64,000 bases of DNA from Curtobacterium flaccumfaciens (GCA_029689965.1 CP121450.1:1798001-1862000), one strand, 5' to 3'; counted from the stretch's first letter, positions 36,429 to 46,869 are shown. Made by a program: numbers and translations. Notes: generated by a model from the sequence alone, not told the origin.

Positions 36429-37631
36429 CACCCCACCCTATTCGCCCGCTGGGCGACGGCGGCGTGGACCCGGTCGCCGAAGGCGGTGATCTCGTCGGCA
36501 GCGGCGACGGCCAGCCACGCCCTGCGGCGACGTCGTTCGGTGACGAGACGGAGCACCCCCGCCCGGCACAGGTCGTCCGTCACGGTGTCGATCGTCCGCT
36601 CGCCGCCGTCGAGGAGGTGCTCGAGGCGGTCCTCGGTCAGGACCGGGTCGTCGTCGAGTGCTCGCCCCACGACGGCGTGCGGGCCGTGGGAGCACGCCCC
36701 GGCAGCTCGCTCGGCGGCCGTCTCGCCGAGGAGCAGCGCCGTGAGCGTGGCTTCGTCGCAGACCGTGCCGATCGCGATCGCGAGGTCGCGGACCCAGTCG
36801 TCGACGGCGCCCCTCCGGTACCGCTCCAGGTGCCAGAAGTAGCGGTCCCGCTCGGCGACCAGTGCCGTGGCGACCGGTACGGTGACGACGCGGGTGAGCC
36901 CGCGTCGGCGGAGCACCGCGGCGATGAGCGCTCGGCCGATCCGGCCGTTGCCGTCGGTGAACGGGTGGATCGACTCGAACTGCGCGTGCGCGATCGCCGC
37001 CTGCGCGATCGGGTGCAGGTCGTCGCGCTGCAGGAACGCGAACAGGTCCTCCATGAGCTCGGGGACGAGATCGGGAGGCGGCGGGACGTGCCGCGCGAGC
37101 CTGGGGCCGGACCGCCATCGATCCAGTTCTGGACGTCGCGCCAGCGTCCGGCGTACCGGCCGTCGACCGGGTCCTCGCGCATCAACCGGCGATGGGCGGC
37201 GAGCAGCGCGCCCGGGTGATCGTGCCCGAGGCCGCCGCGCGGACCAGGCCCTCGATGGCGCCGCCGGCCCGGACCATGGCCGTGGCACTGCTGTTCGCCC
37301 GGATGCCGACGGCGGCGCGGGCGACGTCCTCGAGCGTGGCCGACTCGTGCTCGATGCGGGAGGACGCCACCGCCTCGGTCCGGTCGAGCGCACTGCCGAG
37401 CGACGTGAGCCGGCCCCCGTGGTGCTCGTCGAGGTCACGCAGGGCGGCGGCGGCGCGGTCGAGCAGGACCTGGGTGTCGGCACCCGGCGCCCAGCGTGCG
37501 TCGGCGATGCGCGACGGGACGGACGCGGTGATCGAGGTGGTCTCACGGTCCGGTCGCGCCCCTCGGACGGCGCTCCGCCACGGCAGTGTCGTCGTCGTGT
37601 GGGACGGCCAGGGGTGCTCGGCGCGGGGCAT
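36425..37631 (-). CDS. Fic-domain protein (probable AMP transferase), two apparent frameshifts
   Basis: About 402 residues. The Fic core has the canonical catalytic loop HPFTDGNGRIGRALI. Fic proteins attach AMP (or another phosphoryl group) to Ser/Thr/Tyr of target proteins. An N-terminal helix with GGAIEGLVRAA corresponds to the autoinhibitory helix motif (S/T)xxxE(G/N) of class II Fic proteins: the Glu is kept, but Gly replaces the Ser/Thr. A C-terminal winged-helix-like part follows (ERTIDTVTDDLCRAGVLRLVTERRRR). The start ATG 37631 has GGAGGAACG before it. Frame breaks are near 37195 and 37100. It is coupled to the S9 peptidase downstream and divergent from an amidohydrolase. Confidence 0.88.
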
Positions 37632-37752
37632 CGTTCCTCCGGGGATGGTCGACGGGGTCCGTCGACGGTAGGTGGAGCGGACGTTGCGGCGCGAACAGTT
37701 CGAATGTCGTATGCATGGCGGGGATGTCGCCGCCGCTCGGTAGCGTGGTGGC

Positions 37753-38949
37753 ATGAGCAACTCCTTCGTCGTCACGAACGCGCACGTGGTCCCGGTCTCC
37801 GCCCCCGAGTTCGACGGCGGTGCCGTCGTCGTCGAGGACGGCAGGATCACCGCGATCGGCCCGGACGTCACCCCGCCGGACGGCCTGACGGTCGTCGACG
37901 CCGCGGGCGCCTGGCTCGTCCCGGGTTCGTCGAGTCCCACGGCCACGTCGGCATCCACGAGGAAGCGAACGGCGAGGCCGGCAACGACACGAACGAGATG
38001 ACCGGCCGAACATGGCCGGGGTGCGCGCGATAGACGCGATCGACATCGACGACGAGGGGTTCCGTGACGCGCTCGCCGGCGGCATCACCTCCATCGTCGT
38101 GAAGCCCGGTTCCGGCAACCCGATCGGCGGCCAGACCGTCGCGATCAAGACCTGGGGCGGTCGCACGATCGACGAGCAGCTCATCTCCGACGCGGTGAGC
38201 ATCAAGAGCGCCCTCGGCGAGAACCCGAAGCGCGTCTACGGCGGGAAGGGGCAGACGCCGTCCACCCGGCTCGGCGTCGCCAAGATCATCCGCGACGCCT
38301 TCGTCGAGGCGCAGAACTACCGCGCCGCGCGTGACGCCGCCGCCGCGAAGGACGAGCCGTTCGCCCGTGACCTCGCGAAGGAGACGCTCGTCCGCGTGCT
38401 CGACGGCGAGCTCGCCTGGGACCAGCACACCCACCGCCACGACGACATCGCGACCGCGATCCGCCTCTCCGAGGAGTTCGGGTACCGCCTCGTCGTCAAC
38501 CACGGCACCGAGGCGCACAAGATCGCGGACGTCCTCGCCGAGAAGGACATCCCCGTGATCTACGGCCCGCTCTTCACGAGCCGCTCGAAGGTCGAGCTCC
38601 GCGACCGCGGCATCCCGAACCTCGCGACGATCGCCGCCGCCGGCGTCCGCGTCGCCATCACCACGGACGCTCCGGTCGTGCCGATCAACATGCTCGTCGA
38701 CCAGGCGACCGCCGCGGTGAAGGAGGGGCTGCCCGTCAGACCGCGCTCGAGGCGCTCACCACGAACCCGGCCGAGTTCCTCGGGTTCGGCGACCGAGTCG
38801 GTCGTCTCGCCGAGGGGTACGACGCCGACCTCGTCCTCTGGGACGGCGACCCGCTCGACGCGACCAGCCGCGCGACGCGCGTCTGGATCGAGGGCGTGTC
38901 CGTCTTCGAGTGGGCCGACGGGACGGGCGTCACCACCCCGCGCTGGTAG
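37753..38949 (+). CDS. Amidohydrolase-superfamily protein, three apparent frameshifts
   Basis: About 399 residues with the imidazolonepropionase/dihydroorotase-like organisation. The N-terminal beta sandwich (VTNAHVVPVSAPEFDGGAVVVEDGRITAIG) is followed by a metal-site motif that differs from the usual HxH: GFVESHGHVGIHEE. Further metal ligands may be in VVNHGTEAHKIADVL and AITTDAPVVPI (conserved Asp). The end has TNPAEFLGFGDRVGRLAEGYDADLVLWDGDPL, typical of cyclic amidohydrolases. Frame breaks are near 37925, 38010 and 38735. TAGCGT lies six bases before the ATG, giving a leaderless transcript. The substrate is unknown. Confidence 0.85.
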
Positions 38950-38956
38950 CGCGTGC

Positions 38957-39014
38957 CCGGCCTGGAGGCGCGGATCGCGACATGCGCGCGGGTCCCGTCC
39001 CGCGCCTCCAGGCC
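38957..39014. repeat. Family A palindrome
   Basis: CCGGCCTGGAGGCGCGG (38957-38973) and CCGCGCCTCCAGGCCCC-type right arm (38999-39014) enclose a 26-base interior. It begins 8 bases after the amidohydrolase stop and lies between convergent genes. Confidence 0.9.
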
Positions 39015-39022
39015 CCGGCGGC

Positions 39023-39145
39023 GTCTCGTCTCGTCCAGACGAGACGCCGGTCGCATCGCGAGACGCCGCTCCCACGGCGAGACACCGCCGGATGCGGCGG
39101 TGTCTCGCGGCCGGCGCGGTGTCTCGCGCGCGACGCGGCGTTCCG
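39023..39145. repeat. GAGACACCG-type hairpins
   Basis: Degenerate GAGACGCCG / GAGACACCG units in both orientations. The best hairpin is GCGAGACACCGCC-GGATGC-GGCGGTGTCTCGC (39078-39109), a perfect 13-bp stem. Two more GTGTCTCGCG copies follow. It fills the gap before the convergent aminotransferase gene. Confidence 0.8.
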
Positions 39146-39166
39146 CCGCATCCGGACACCGCTCGC

Positions 39167-40056
39167 TCAGACCTCGCGCGCGAGCAGGAACTCGTTGATG
39201 CGTGCGGTCAGGTCCGCGTCGATCTGCCGCGCGTTCCCGTTCACCGCGCGGATCGGCGCCGCCTGCCGCACACTCGACACCAGCCACGCCGCGTCCGCCG
39301 CGTGGAAGTCGTCGAGCGTGACGAGCTCGTACGCCGTCTCGATCCCCTCCTGCTCGGCGAAGCGGAAGACATCCGCCTGCGTGGTGCCGGCGAGGATCCC
39401 GATGTCCGTGCGAGGGGTCACGAGCCGGCCGCCGACCGACAGGATCAGGTTCGCGCGCGTGCCCTCGAGCACGTAGCCGTCGGTGGACACGAACACGGCG
39501 TCGTCGGCACCCCGCCGGGCGGCCTCGCGAAGCGCCGCCATGTTCACCGCGTAGGACAGCGTCTTCGCGCCCTGCAACAGCCAGGGGAGGTCCGCTCGAC
39601 GTCGTGCCGGTACCCGCGGTCGAGGGTGACGATCGAGATGCCCTCGGTGCGCGCGGCGGTGGAGTCGCCCGAGGGAGCGGCGTACACCCACCCGGTCGGC
39701 CGCTCGGAGCCCTCGACGCCGCGGGTGAGCACGGTCTTCACGAAGGCCTCCCGCACCGGGTCGAGCTCCGCGCAGACGGCCTCGACCGCACGACGCCACA
39801 CGTCGAGGTCCGGCACGGGCAGGTCGAGCATCCGTGCGGACCGCTCGAATCGCGCGAGGTGCGGTTCGACGGCCTGCGGGTGGCCGTCGACGACGGTGAT
39901 GGTCTCGAAGACGCCGTCGCCGCGGATGATGCCGAGGTCCTGCACCTGGAGGTGCTCCTCGAGCGGCCCGGCGAAGGTGAAGGCGTCCGCGGCGGGGTCG
40001 TGCGGTGCGGCGTCGCGCGAGGGCTGGTTCAGGACGGCGAGGACGGTTTCGGTCAT
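39167..40056 (-). CDS. Class IV aminotransferase, PabC-like, one apparent frameshift
   Basis: About 296 residues of the fold-type IV PLP enzymes (aminodeoxychorismate lyase, branched-chain or D-amino-acid aminotransferases). GIIRGDGVFETITVVDGHP is the N-terminal signature; the PLP Lys is expected in LQGAKTLSYAVNMAALREA (TLSY, typical for PabC-like proteins); YVLEGTRANLILSVGG is the conserved ExxxxN block. The frame changes near 39597. A pabB gene is at 15-16.5 kb, so aminodeoxychorismate lyase is the favoured role, but a branched-chain-type aminotransferase cannot be excluded. Confidence 0.8.
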
Positions 40057-40109
40057 GGCCCCATCCAACCGCAGCCCGGCCCGGAAGGAGCAGCCCGGCG
40101 CCGAACGGG

Positions 40110-40460
40110 CTACCCCGCCTCGGGCAGGGCGCCCAGGAGCTTCCAGACCGCCGGCGTGAGCTCGGGGTGCTGCAGGGCGATGCGGCGCAGGCGGTGGTAC
40201 TCCTCGCCGAGGCGCGTGCCCTGCCCGGACGCGGGGTGCATCGACCACTGCGCACTCCGCTGTCCGATCGCGGCGTCGAGCTCGACGGCGTCGGCGCGCA
40301 GGATGAGGACGACCTGCTCGTCGACGGTCGGCAGTGTCGGCATGAACTCCCACGGGTCCTCGCCCTGGCGGCTCCGGTGCTCGACGATCATCGAGATCTC
40401 CTCGGCGGCCTCGGCACGCAGCACTTCGAGGCTGCGCCCGGTCCTGCGGGGCTCAGCCAT
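40110..40460 (-). CDS. Hypothetical protein, about 116 aa
   Basis: Intact and hydrophilic. ATG 40460 starts MAEPRRTGRSLEVLRAEAAEE; the remainder (ISMIVEHRSRQGEDPWEFMP, LTPAVWKLLGALPEAG) has no membrane segment and no recognised domain. The frame is open for 29 codons further upstream without a better start. TAGGCT near 40490 could be its -10. It precedes the PabC-like gene on the same strand by 53 bases and may share its transcript; it is divergent from the Nudix gene. Confidence 0.6.
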   Translation of the reverse strand: MAEPRRTGRSLEVLRAEAAEEISMIVEHRSRQGEDPWEFMPTLPTVDEQVVLILRADAVELDAAIGQRSAQWSMHPASGQGTRLGEEYHRLRRIALQHPELTPAVWKLLGALPEAG

Positions 40461-40524
40461 GGTGCCCCCGCAGCACGCCTGCCATGGAACGAGCCTACGC
40501 CAGAACGTCGGCCAGACTTGACGC

Positions 40525-41066
40525 GTGACCCCACGCGACGAGAGCAAGTCCCAGCACCCGGCGGTGGTCGTCGTCTACCTCCTGCGGGACGGAGCCTCCG
40601 GCCCCGAGGTGCTGCTCGGCGAGAAGCGACGAGGGCTCGGCACGGGCCGCCTCGTCGGTCCGGGCGGCAAGCGGGAGCCGGGGGAGTCCGCGGTCGAGAC
40701 CGCGGTGCGCGAGGTGGCCGAGGAGGTCGGCCTCCGGGTCGACGCAGCCGACCTGGAGGCACGGGGCACGTTGGACTACCGGTTCCCGTACCGTCCGTCC
40801 TGGTCCCAGGTCTCGGACGTCTTCGTCTGCCGCCGCTGGCGCGGGAGCCCGTCGGGCAGCGACGAACTCGAGCCCCGCTGGATCCCGGTCGACGCCGTGC
40901 CGTACGACGCGATGTGGGACGACGCCCGGTACTGGCTGCCCGGGTGCTCGCCGGCGGGTGCGTCGTGGCCCGGTTCACCTTCGCCGAGGACGACGCGACG
41001 GTCGCCGGCTACGCCGGCACCGGAGTCGAGCCGCCGGCCGCGGGAGGGGCGTCCGCCGCGCGGTAG
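40525..41066 (+). CDS. Nudix hydrolase, one apparent frameshift
   Basis: About 180 residues. The Nudix box GX5EX7REUXEEXGU is complete: GGKREPGESAVETAVREVAEEVGL, read as GPGGKREPGES then REVAEEVGL. VVYLLRDGASGPEVLLGEKR precedes it. The resemblance to MutT/8-oxo-dGTP diphosphatase proteins (GTGRLVGPGGK, YRFPYRPSWSQ) suggests a nucleotide-sanitising role, unproven. The frame changes near 40945. Its end overlaps the convergent Lrp-type gene by 58 bases, unusual enough that the reading after the frameshift may be slightly wrong. Confidence 0.85.
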
Positions 41067-42027
41067 CGACCGTCGACGTCGATCCGCTTCTGCAGGTGGT
41101 ACGGCGTCCGGAGCACGACGGACCGGTCGACGACGGCGACTCCCGGAACGTGCTCGGCGAAGTACGTCTCGATCCGTGCGACGTCGTCGATCGAGCGCAG
41201 CCACACGGCGAGGGCGATGTCGTACCCGCCGACCACCGATGCCACGAGACGTGACTCCCCGAGCCGTGTGAGACGCTGCACCGCAGCCGTGCGTTGCAAC
41301 GGATCGACGTCGAGGAAGTACCAGGCGTAGACCGGCCACCCGGAGAACGGTCTCGCGATCTCGGTCCGGAGCACGACCTCCCCGGACGCCAAGGCGGCAG
41401 CGAGGAGCGCTGAGGCGCGGGGCTGGGTCACGCCGAGCTCGGCGGCGAGTGCCGTGATCGTGATCCGGGGGTCCCGGGCGAGCACTTCCCGCAGGTGCGC
41501 GGCGGTCTCGGCCTGGACCGCGGGGAGTCGTGCCGGGGAGCGGGCGGTTCGAGCGTCGCGGTCTCGGTCGCGTCGAGTTCGCGGAGTCTCCACTTGCGGG
41601 CGTCGGCGATGGTGGCGGTCGCGATGTGCGTACGGAGTGCGCGGATCTCCGGCAGCGTCCCCATCCGCTCGAGGACGAAGCGTGCGAGCGCGTCGCGACC
41701 GTCGCACACCAGGGTGAGCAGGAGGTCTCGGCCTCCGGTGGTGACGTCGATGGTCAGGACCTCCGGATCGCCGGTGAGCTCCTCGACGATCCGCATCGTC
41801 GCGGACGGTGGGCACTGCACCTCGACGAGCGCGGTGGTCACCTCGTGGGTCGCGCGGTAGACGGCGATCCACGCCACGCCCTGTTCCTGCAGTCGCGCCC
41901 AGCGTCGGGCGACCGTCACCGGGTCACTCCCGAGGGCCGCCGCGATCGTCGACCACGGTGCCCTCGGCTGGATCTGGAGCGCGTGCAGGAGTCGACGCTC
42001 CGCCGCGGAGAGCGTGTGATCCTGCAT
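41009..42027 (-). CDS. Lrp/AsnC-family regulator with duplicated modules, one apparent frameshift
   Basis: About 339 residues, twice the length of a simple Lrp. The first helix-turn-helix is LSAAERRLLHALQIQPRAPW, with STIAAALGSDPVTVARRWARL; the first ligand-type domain follows (TTALVEVQCPPSATMRIVEEL). A second HTH is seen in TITALAAELGVTQPRASALLA, then a second alpha/beta domain (VASVVGGYDIALAVWLRSIDD). The frame changes near 41540. It is divergent from the DUF3100-M20-sdaA genes, 125 bases apart, and probably regulates them in response to an amino acid or derivative. Confidence 0.87.
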
Positions 42028-42152
42028 GAGATCTCTCCTGATCCTCGAAATCCTGCGTCGTTACGGTCGCGAAACACATCGATCGTACGTTGCGGTCATC
42101 GCTCCACGGCCCCGTCCCGTCGCCGATCTCCCGATCAGGAGGAACCGAAGTC

Positions 42153-43546
42153 ATGACCGACACCACCGCCCCCGCTCCCGCTGCCGGCCCGACGTCGTCG
42201 CCGGTCTCCACCGGCCGGTCGCGCAGCGGCACGACCGCTCCGCTCCGGGCACCCCGCCGCCAGCGCCTCTGGGTCGTCCTCGTGCTGCTCCTCGTCATCG
42301 CATCACTCGCCCAGGTCGTCGGTCCCGCCGTGATCCCGATCGGCATCGCGAGCATCACCGTGCTCCCGATGGTGTGGGGCCTCCTGGCCGGGGGCGTCGT
42401 GTCATCGCAACGGGTGAAGCCGCTCGGCGTCGACCTGCAGCGGGCCGCGAGCGCCCTGATGGGCATCGCCGTCCTCGTCCTCATCGCACGGCTGTCGGTC
42501 ACGATCGGGCCGAACGTCGGGCTGCTCGCCGAGGCGGGGCCCGCGCTGCTCCTCCAGGAGATCGGGCACCTGTTCGGCACGATCGTCCTCGCCCTCCCGC
42601 TCGCCGTGCTGCTGCGGATGGGTCGGGCGACGATCGGCGCGACGTTCTCGATCGACCGCGAGGGGTCCTTCGCGATGGTGAGCGAGCGCTTCGGACCCGA
42701 CTCCGACGAGTACCGCGGCACCCTGTCGATGTACGTGTTCGGCACGCTGCTCGGCGCCGTGATCATCACGCTCGTCGCATCGTTCGCCACGTCGCTCGGC
42801 GTGTTCGACCCGCTGGCGCTGGCGATGGGCGCCGGCGTCGGGTCCGGCTCGATGATGGCCGCAGCCGTGGCCACGGTGGTGGCCGAGCACCCGGGCATGC
42901 AGGACCAGGTGCTGGCGCTCGCCGCGACGTCGAACCTCATCACCGGGCTGCTCGGGATGTACGTGGGCATGTACGTGGCGCTGCCCCTGGCGCAGAAGTC
43001 CTACGAGCGGCTCACGCGGCGCGGGGTCGCGGCGGACACGACACCCGCTGCCACCGCCGTGTCCCTCAGCACGGCTTCCACCCCGGCGCCCGCCGAGGCC
43101 GCCCGCCCGCTGTCCGTCCCGCTCGTCGTCTCGATCCGGCGATCCTCGTCGTCGGCACGACCGTGTCCTCGATCGCCGCCGGCGGCTTCTCGTGGTCGAT
43201 CCCAGCCGGCTACGCGCTCATGTCGGTGCTCGTCCTCATCGGTCTCGGTGTGTACCGGCTCACCCGCGGCAGGGTCGCGAGCCTCATCGTGGTGACCACA
43301 CTCGGCGCCCTCGCCACGAGCCCGATCTCGCCGATCGGTGCCTGGCTCGTCGAGGTCATCGACACCGTCGACTTCCTGTCGATCTGCACGGTCGTCCTCA
43401 CGATCGCCGGTCTCAGCCTCGGGAAGGACCTGCCGAAGCTGCGCTCGATCGGCTGGAAGATCGTGCCGGTCGGACTCGTCGCCATCGTCACGTCGTACCT
43501 GCTCTCCGTCGTCGTCGCCGAGTTCGCCCTCGGGCTCTGGCGCTGA
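42153..43546 (+). CDS. DUF3100 membrane protein, probable transporter, one apparent frameshift
   Basis: About 465 residues with ten or more hydrophobic segments (for example LWVVLLLLVIASLAQV-type helix 1, SALMGIAVLVLIARLSV, LFGTIVLALPLAVLLRMG, VFGTLLGAVIITLVASF, NLITGLLGMYVGMYVALPLA, GYALMSVLVLIGLGVYRL, KIVPVGLVAIVTSYLLSVVV). The motif LQEIGHLFGTIVLALP is typical of DUF3100, a family found next to M20 hydrolases. The N-terminal 35 residues are Thr/Pro/Ala-rich. The frame changes near 43133. It is the first gene of a unit with the M20 hydrolase (54 bases on) and serine dehydratase, so it probably imports their substrate. Confidence 0.82.
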
Positions 43547-43600
43547 CCCGCGGACGCCGGCACCGACGCCCCACCAACCACGCACACCGAAGGAACCAGC

Positions 43601-44833
43601 ATGACCGACACGACGACCACCACGACCGCGACCGACCTGTCCGCCCGCGTCGGTGCCGCCGTCCGCGCCCGTTCCGAGCGGCTCCTCGAGATCAGCCGCA
43701 CGATCCACGCCGATCCCGAGACCGCGTTCGAGGAGCACCGCGCCGCCGATCTCCTCGCCACCGAGGCCGAACGTGCCGGCTTCGCCGTCGAGCGCGCCGC
43801 CTACGGCCTCCCGACCGCCTTCGAGGCCGTCACCGGGACCGGACCGTTCCGCGTGGTCGTCTGCGCCGAGTACGACGCCCTGCCGGGGATCGGCCACGCC
43901 TGCGGCCACAACGTCATCGCCACCGCCGGTCTCGGCGCGGCGCTCGCCCTCGCGGAGGTCGCGGACGACGCGGGACTGACCGTCGTCCTCCTCGGCACAC
44001 CGGCGGAGGAACACGGCGGCGGCAAGGCGATCCTGCTCGAGCGCGGCGCATGGGAGGGTGCCACCATCTCGCTCATGGCCCACGGCACCGCGGCCGCCGA
44101 GGACGTCGCCTGCTCCCTCGTCGGCACGCAGGCCGTCGACCGCTTCGACATCACCTTCACCGGGCGCGTCGCGCACGCGGCCGCCGCGCCGCACCGTGCG
44201 GTGAACGCCGGGGACGCCGCGACGCTCGCGCTGACCGCGATCGGGCTGCTCCGGCAGCAGCTCGCCGACGGCATCCGCGTCGCGGCCTACGTGGAGCACG
44301 GCGGGGACGCGACGAACATCGTCCCGGGCATGACCCGCATCCGTGCCGAAGTGCGTGCGCACGAGCTCGGCACCATGCTGGACGCGAAGCGCCGGGTGCT
44401 CGCCTGCTTCGAGGGCGCTGCGATCGCCACCGGCTGCACCTGGACCGACGAGCGCGCCGAGCCCCGCTACGACGAGCTCCGCCAGGACCCGACCCTCGCC
44501 GTGCTCTGGGACGATGCCCTGCGTGCGCTCGGTCGGACGGTCGCCGGTGACACGGTGCAGACGGGCGGCTCGACGGACATGGGCAACGTGTCCCAGGTGG
44601 TGCCGTCGATCCACCCGATGATCGCGCTGCTCGGTGCCGAGGGCGTCCCGCACACGCCCGCCTTCGCCTCCGATGCCGGAGGTCCGGCCGGGGACGCCGC
44701 CGCGATCGACGCCGCGGTGGGGCTCGCCCGTACCGTCGTCGGAGCCGCGACCGGGCCCGCGGCCGCGGGGTTCCTGCACGCAGCCGGCATCCGCGAGCCC
44801 GGCGCGACGACGATCGTGCGCGGCGATGACTGA
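43601..44833 (+). CDS. M20-family amidohydrolase / peptidase
   Basis: Intact, 410 residues. Metal ligands and catalytic residues of the M20D-like group are visible: [17 protein letters not shown] (bridging Asp; His), [18 protein letters not shown] (catalytic Glu-Glu), [12 protein letters not shown] (His) and [10 protein letters not shown] near the end. The dimerisation (lid) domain is inserted around [21 protein letters not shown]. It resembles amidohydrolases of N-acyl amino acids and p-aminobenzoyl-glutamate hydrolase. A good start is ATG 43601 with GAAGGAACC upstream. It overlaps the serine dehydratase gene by eight bases. Confidence 0.93.
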   Translation: MTDTTTTTTATDLSARVGAAVRARSERLLEISRTIHADPETAFEEHRAADLLATEAERAGFAVERAAYGLPTAFEAVTGTGPFRVVVCAEYDALPGIGHACGHNVIATAGLGAALALAEVADDAGLTVVLLGTPAEEHGGGKAILLERGAWEGATISLMAHGTAAAEDVACSLVGTQAVDRFDITFTGRVAHAAAAPHRAVNAGDAATLALTAIGLLRQQLADGIRVAAYVEHGGDATNIVPGMTRIRAEVRAHELGTMLDAKRRVLACFEGAAIATGCTWTDERAEPRYDELRQDPTLAVLWDDALRALGRTVAGDTVQTGGSTDMGNVSQVVPSIHPMIALLGAEGVPHTPAFASDAGGPAGDAAAIDAAVGLARTVVGAATGPAAAGFLHAAGIREPGATTIVRGDD

Positions 44834-46246
44834 CCTGCTGGCACCCGGCCGGACGCTCGACGGCCGGCCGGTGTCCACCGTGCACGTCTCGGTCTTCGAC
44901 CTGTTCTCCGTCGGCATCGGGCCGTCGAGCTCGCACACCGTCGGCCCGATGCGCGCGGCAGCTCGGTTCCGCGCGGCGCTCGGGGACCGACTCGCGGAGG
45001 TCACGCGCTGGACCTGCGTGCTCCACGGGTCCCTCGCGGCGACCGGGGTCGGGCACGGCACGCCGGACGCGGTGCTCGCCGGACTGGGTGGCGCCGAACC
45101 GGAGACGTGCGACCCCGCTGCAGTGCGGGGCGTGTGGGCCGCGGTGATCGAGTCCGGTCGGGCGCACCCGTGGCAGCCCCGGGCGGCAGCGTCCCGTTCC
45201 ACCGTCAGGACATGGGCTTCGAGCCGTTCGCCCGGCACCACGGGCACCCGAACGCGATGACGCTCAGCGCCGAGGGCGCCGGCGGGACCCTCCTGACCCA
45301 GACGTGGTTGTCAGTGGGCGGCGGGTTCGTGGTCCTGGCGGACAGCGGACGGGAGGCACGGGTCGACTCCGCGGGCGCCTCACCCCACGAGTCGGTCGCC
45401 CCGCACAGCGCCTACGCCTCCGGACAGGAGCTGGTCGCCGCCGCGTCGGGGCGCAGCATCGCCGCGGTGGCGCGCGACCACGAGCGGCTCACCCGCGACG
45501 ACGCCGCGATCGACGCGGGACTCGACACCATCGCCGCGACGATGCACGGCTGCATCGACACCGGCCTCCGGGAACGTGGGAAGCTGCCCGGCCGCCTCGG
45601 CGTGCACCGCCGTGCCTCGGCGGCAGCAGCGCGCCTGGTCGAACGCGGCACCGACTCCTCGTCGACCGAGTGGGTCGCGGTCTACGCGCTCGCGGTCAAC
45701 GAGGAGAACGCCGCCGGTGGCCGGATCGTCACCGCGCCGACGAACGGTGCCGCGGGCGTGCTCCCCGCGGTGCTCCGGCACCTGACCGCGAGTCTCGGTC
45801 TGGGAAGGCGCGACGTGCGGGACTTCCTGCTCACGGCGACGGCGATCGGTTCGCTCATCAAGGCCGGAGCCTCGATCTCCGGTGCCGAGGCAGGCTGCCA
45901 GGGAGAGGTCGGCTCGGCCTGTGCGATGGCCGCGGCCGGTGCGACGGCAGTGCTGGGCGGGACCGCGGAGCAGGTGGAGAACGCCGCGGAGATCGCCCTC
46001 GAGCACCATCTCGGCCTCACGTGCGACCCGGTCGGCGGGCTCGTCCAGATCCCCTGCATCGAACGGAACGCGGTCGCGGCCACGACGGCGCTCACGGCCG
46101 CCCGCATCGCGCTCATGGGCGACGGTCGCCACGTGGTGAGCCTCGACACCGTCATCGAGACGATGCGGCAGACCGGCGACGACATGTCGGCGCGGTACAA
46201 GGAGACGAGCGAGGGCGGTCTCGCCGTCAACGTCGTCGAGTGCTGA
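44826..46246 (+). CDS. sdaA: L-serine ammonia-lyase, iron-sulfur type, one apparent frameshift
   Basis: About 474 residues, the single-chain form with beta then alpha domain. It converts L-serine to pyruvate and ammonia with a [4Fe-4S] cluster. [24 protein letters not shown] is the family start. The cluster Cys are in [18 protein letters not shown] and [19 protein letters not shown]; the last residue is also a Cys (NVVEC), as in other family members where the tail enters the active site. The frame changes near 45178. Its ATG lies eight bases inside the M20 gene end, so translation is coupled. Confidence 0.95.
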
Positions 46247-46261
46247 CCGGGACGGGCCGGC

Positions 46262-46546
46262 TCAGCGGGCAGTGGTGCGTGTGCTCCCGGTGCGGGCTTC
46301 CTCTGCAGCGGCCAGGACCTCGGCGTCGCCGCTGCGGCCGCCGAGCGGGCGCACGAAGAAGTCGACGATGCCGAAGGCGATCGCGCCGACCATGGCGAAC
46401 ATGGCCCAGCCGACGAAGAGCCCTGCGACGTTCCGGCCGTCGGCCGGGGCGAGGAACACGCTCAGCGCGTAGAACACCACGGCCAGGCCGAGGAACACGA
46501 CGACGACGGTGACGAGGACGCGGTGCCAGGCGATGCGCGGGTTCAT
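46262..46546 (-). CDS. Small two-helix membrane protein, 94 aa
   Basis: ATG 46546 with TGGAG upstream opens [20 protein letters not shown]. Two transmembrane segments follow ([21 protein letters not shown] and [22 protein letters not shown]) and a charged Ala/Glu/Arg-rich tail. The same frame is open all the way to the DUF3533-type gene upstream, but the region between is Arg/Thr-rich and contains a family A repeat, so I treat this as a separate gene. Function unknown. Confidence 0.65.
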   Translation of the reverse strand: MNPRIAWHRVLVTVVVVFLGLAVVFYALSVFLAPADGRNVAGLFVGWAMFAMVGAIAFGIVDFFVRPLGGRSGDAEVLAAAEEARTGSTRTTAR

Positions 46547-46783
46547 GTGCTCCAGGATACTCGGCAGCCCGGCCCTCACCGGTCGCGAGCCGTCGACGAT
46601 GCACGTGCATCGTGCGAGGTCACGCTCGTCGATCGACGGGTGCGATGTCGGGACCCGCGCGTCAGTGGTCCGCGTGACGACCGTGCGGACGGCCGTCGTC
46701 CGCGTCGCGACCCGGAGCGTCGGACCGGACCGGGGCCCGCGAACCGTCCACGCGCGGGACGGGACGGGTCCGTGGGCCGGTCG

Positions 46784-46869
46784 CCGCGCCTCCCCCACGT
46801 GCTCGGCCGTCACGTCGCTCCGCAGGCTCCGCGACGCGCCGGAACCGGCTCGCGTGGGCCCAGGCCGTT
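46784..46869. repeat. Family A right arm split by a nested insert
   Basis: CCGCGCCTCC-CCCAC (46784-46798) and GTGGGC-CCAGGCCGT (46854-46869) flank 55 bases. Removing the stretch from CCCAC to GTGGGC restores CCGCGCCTCCAGGCCGT, the normal family A right arm. The copy at 51.9 kb is split at exactly the same point. Confidence 0.75.

Noticed and set aside
37691..37701. CGAACAGTTCG between fic and the amidohydrolase as a third LexA box
   Set aside because: The half-sites are separated by one base instead of four, so LexA would not fit. It remains a small palindrome of unknown meaning.
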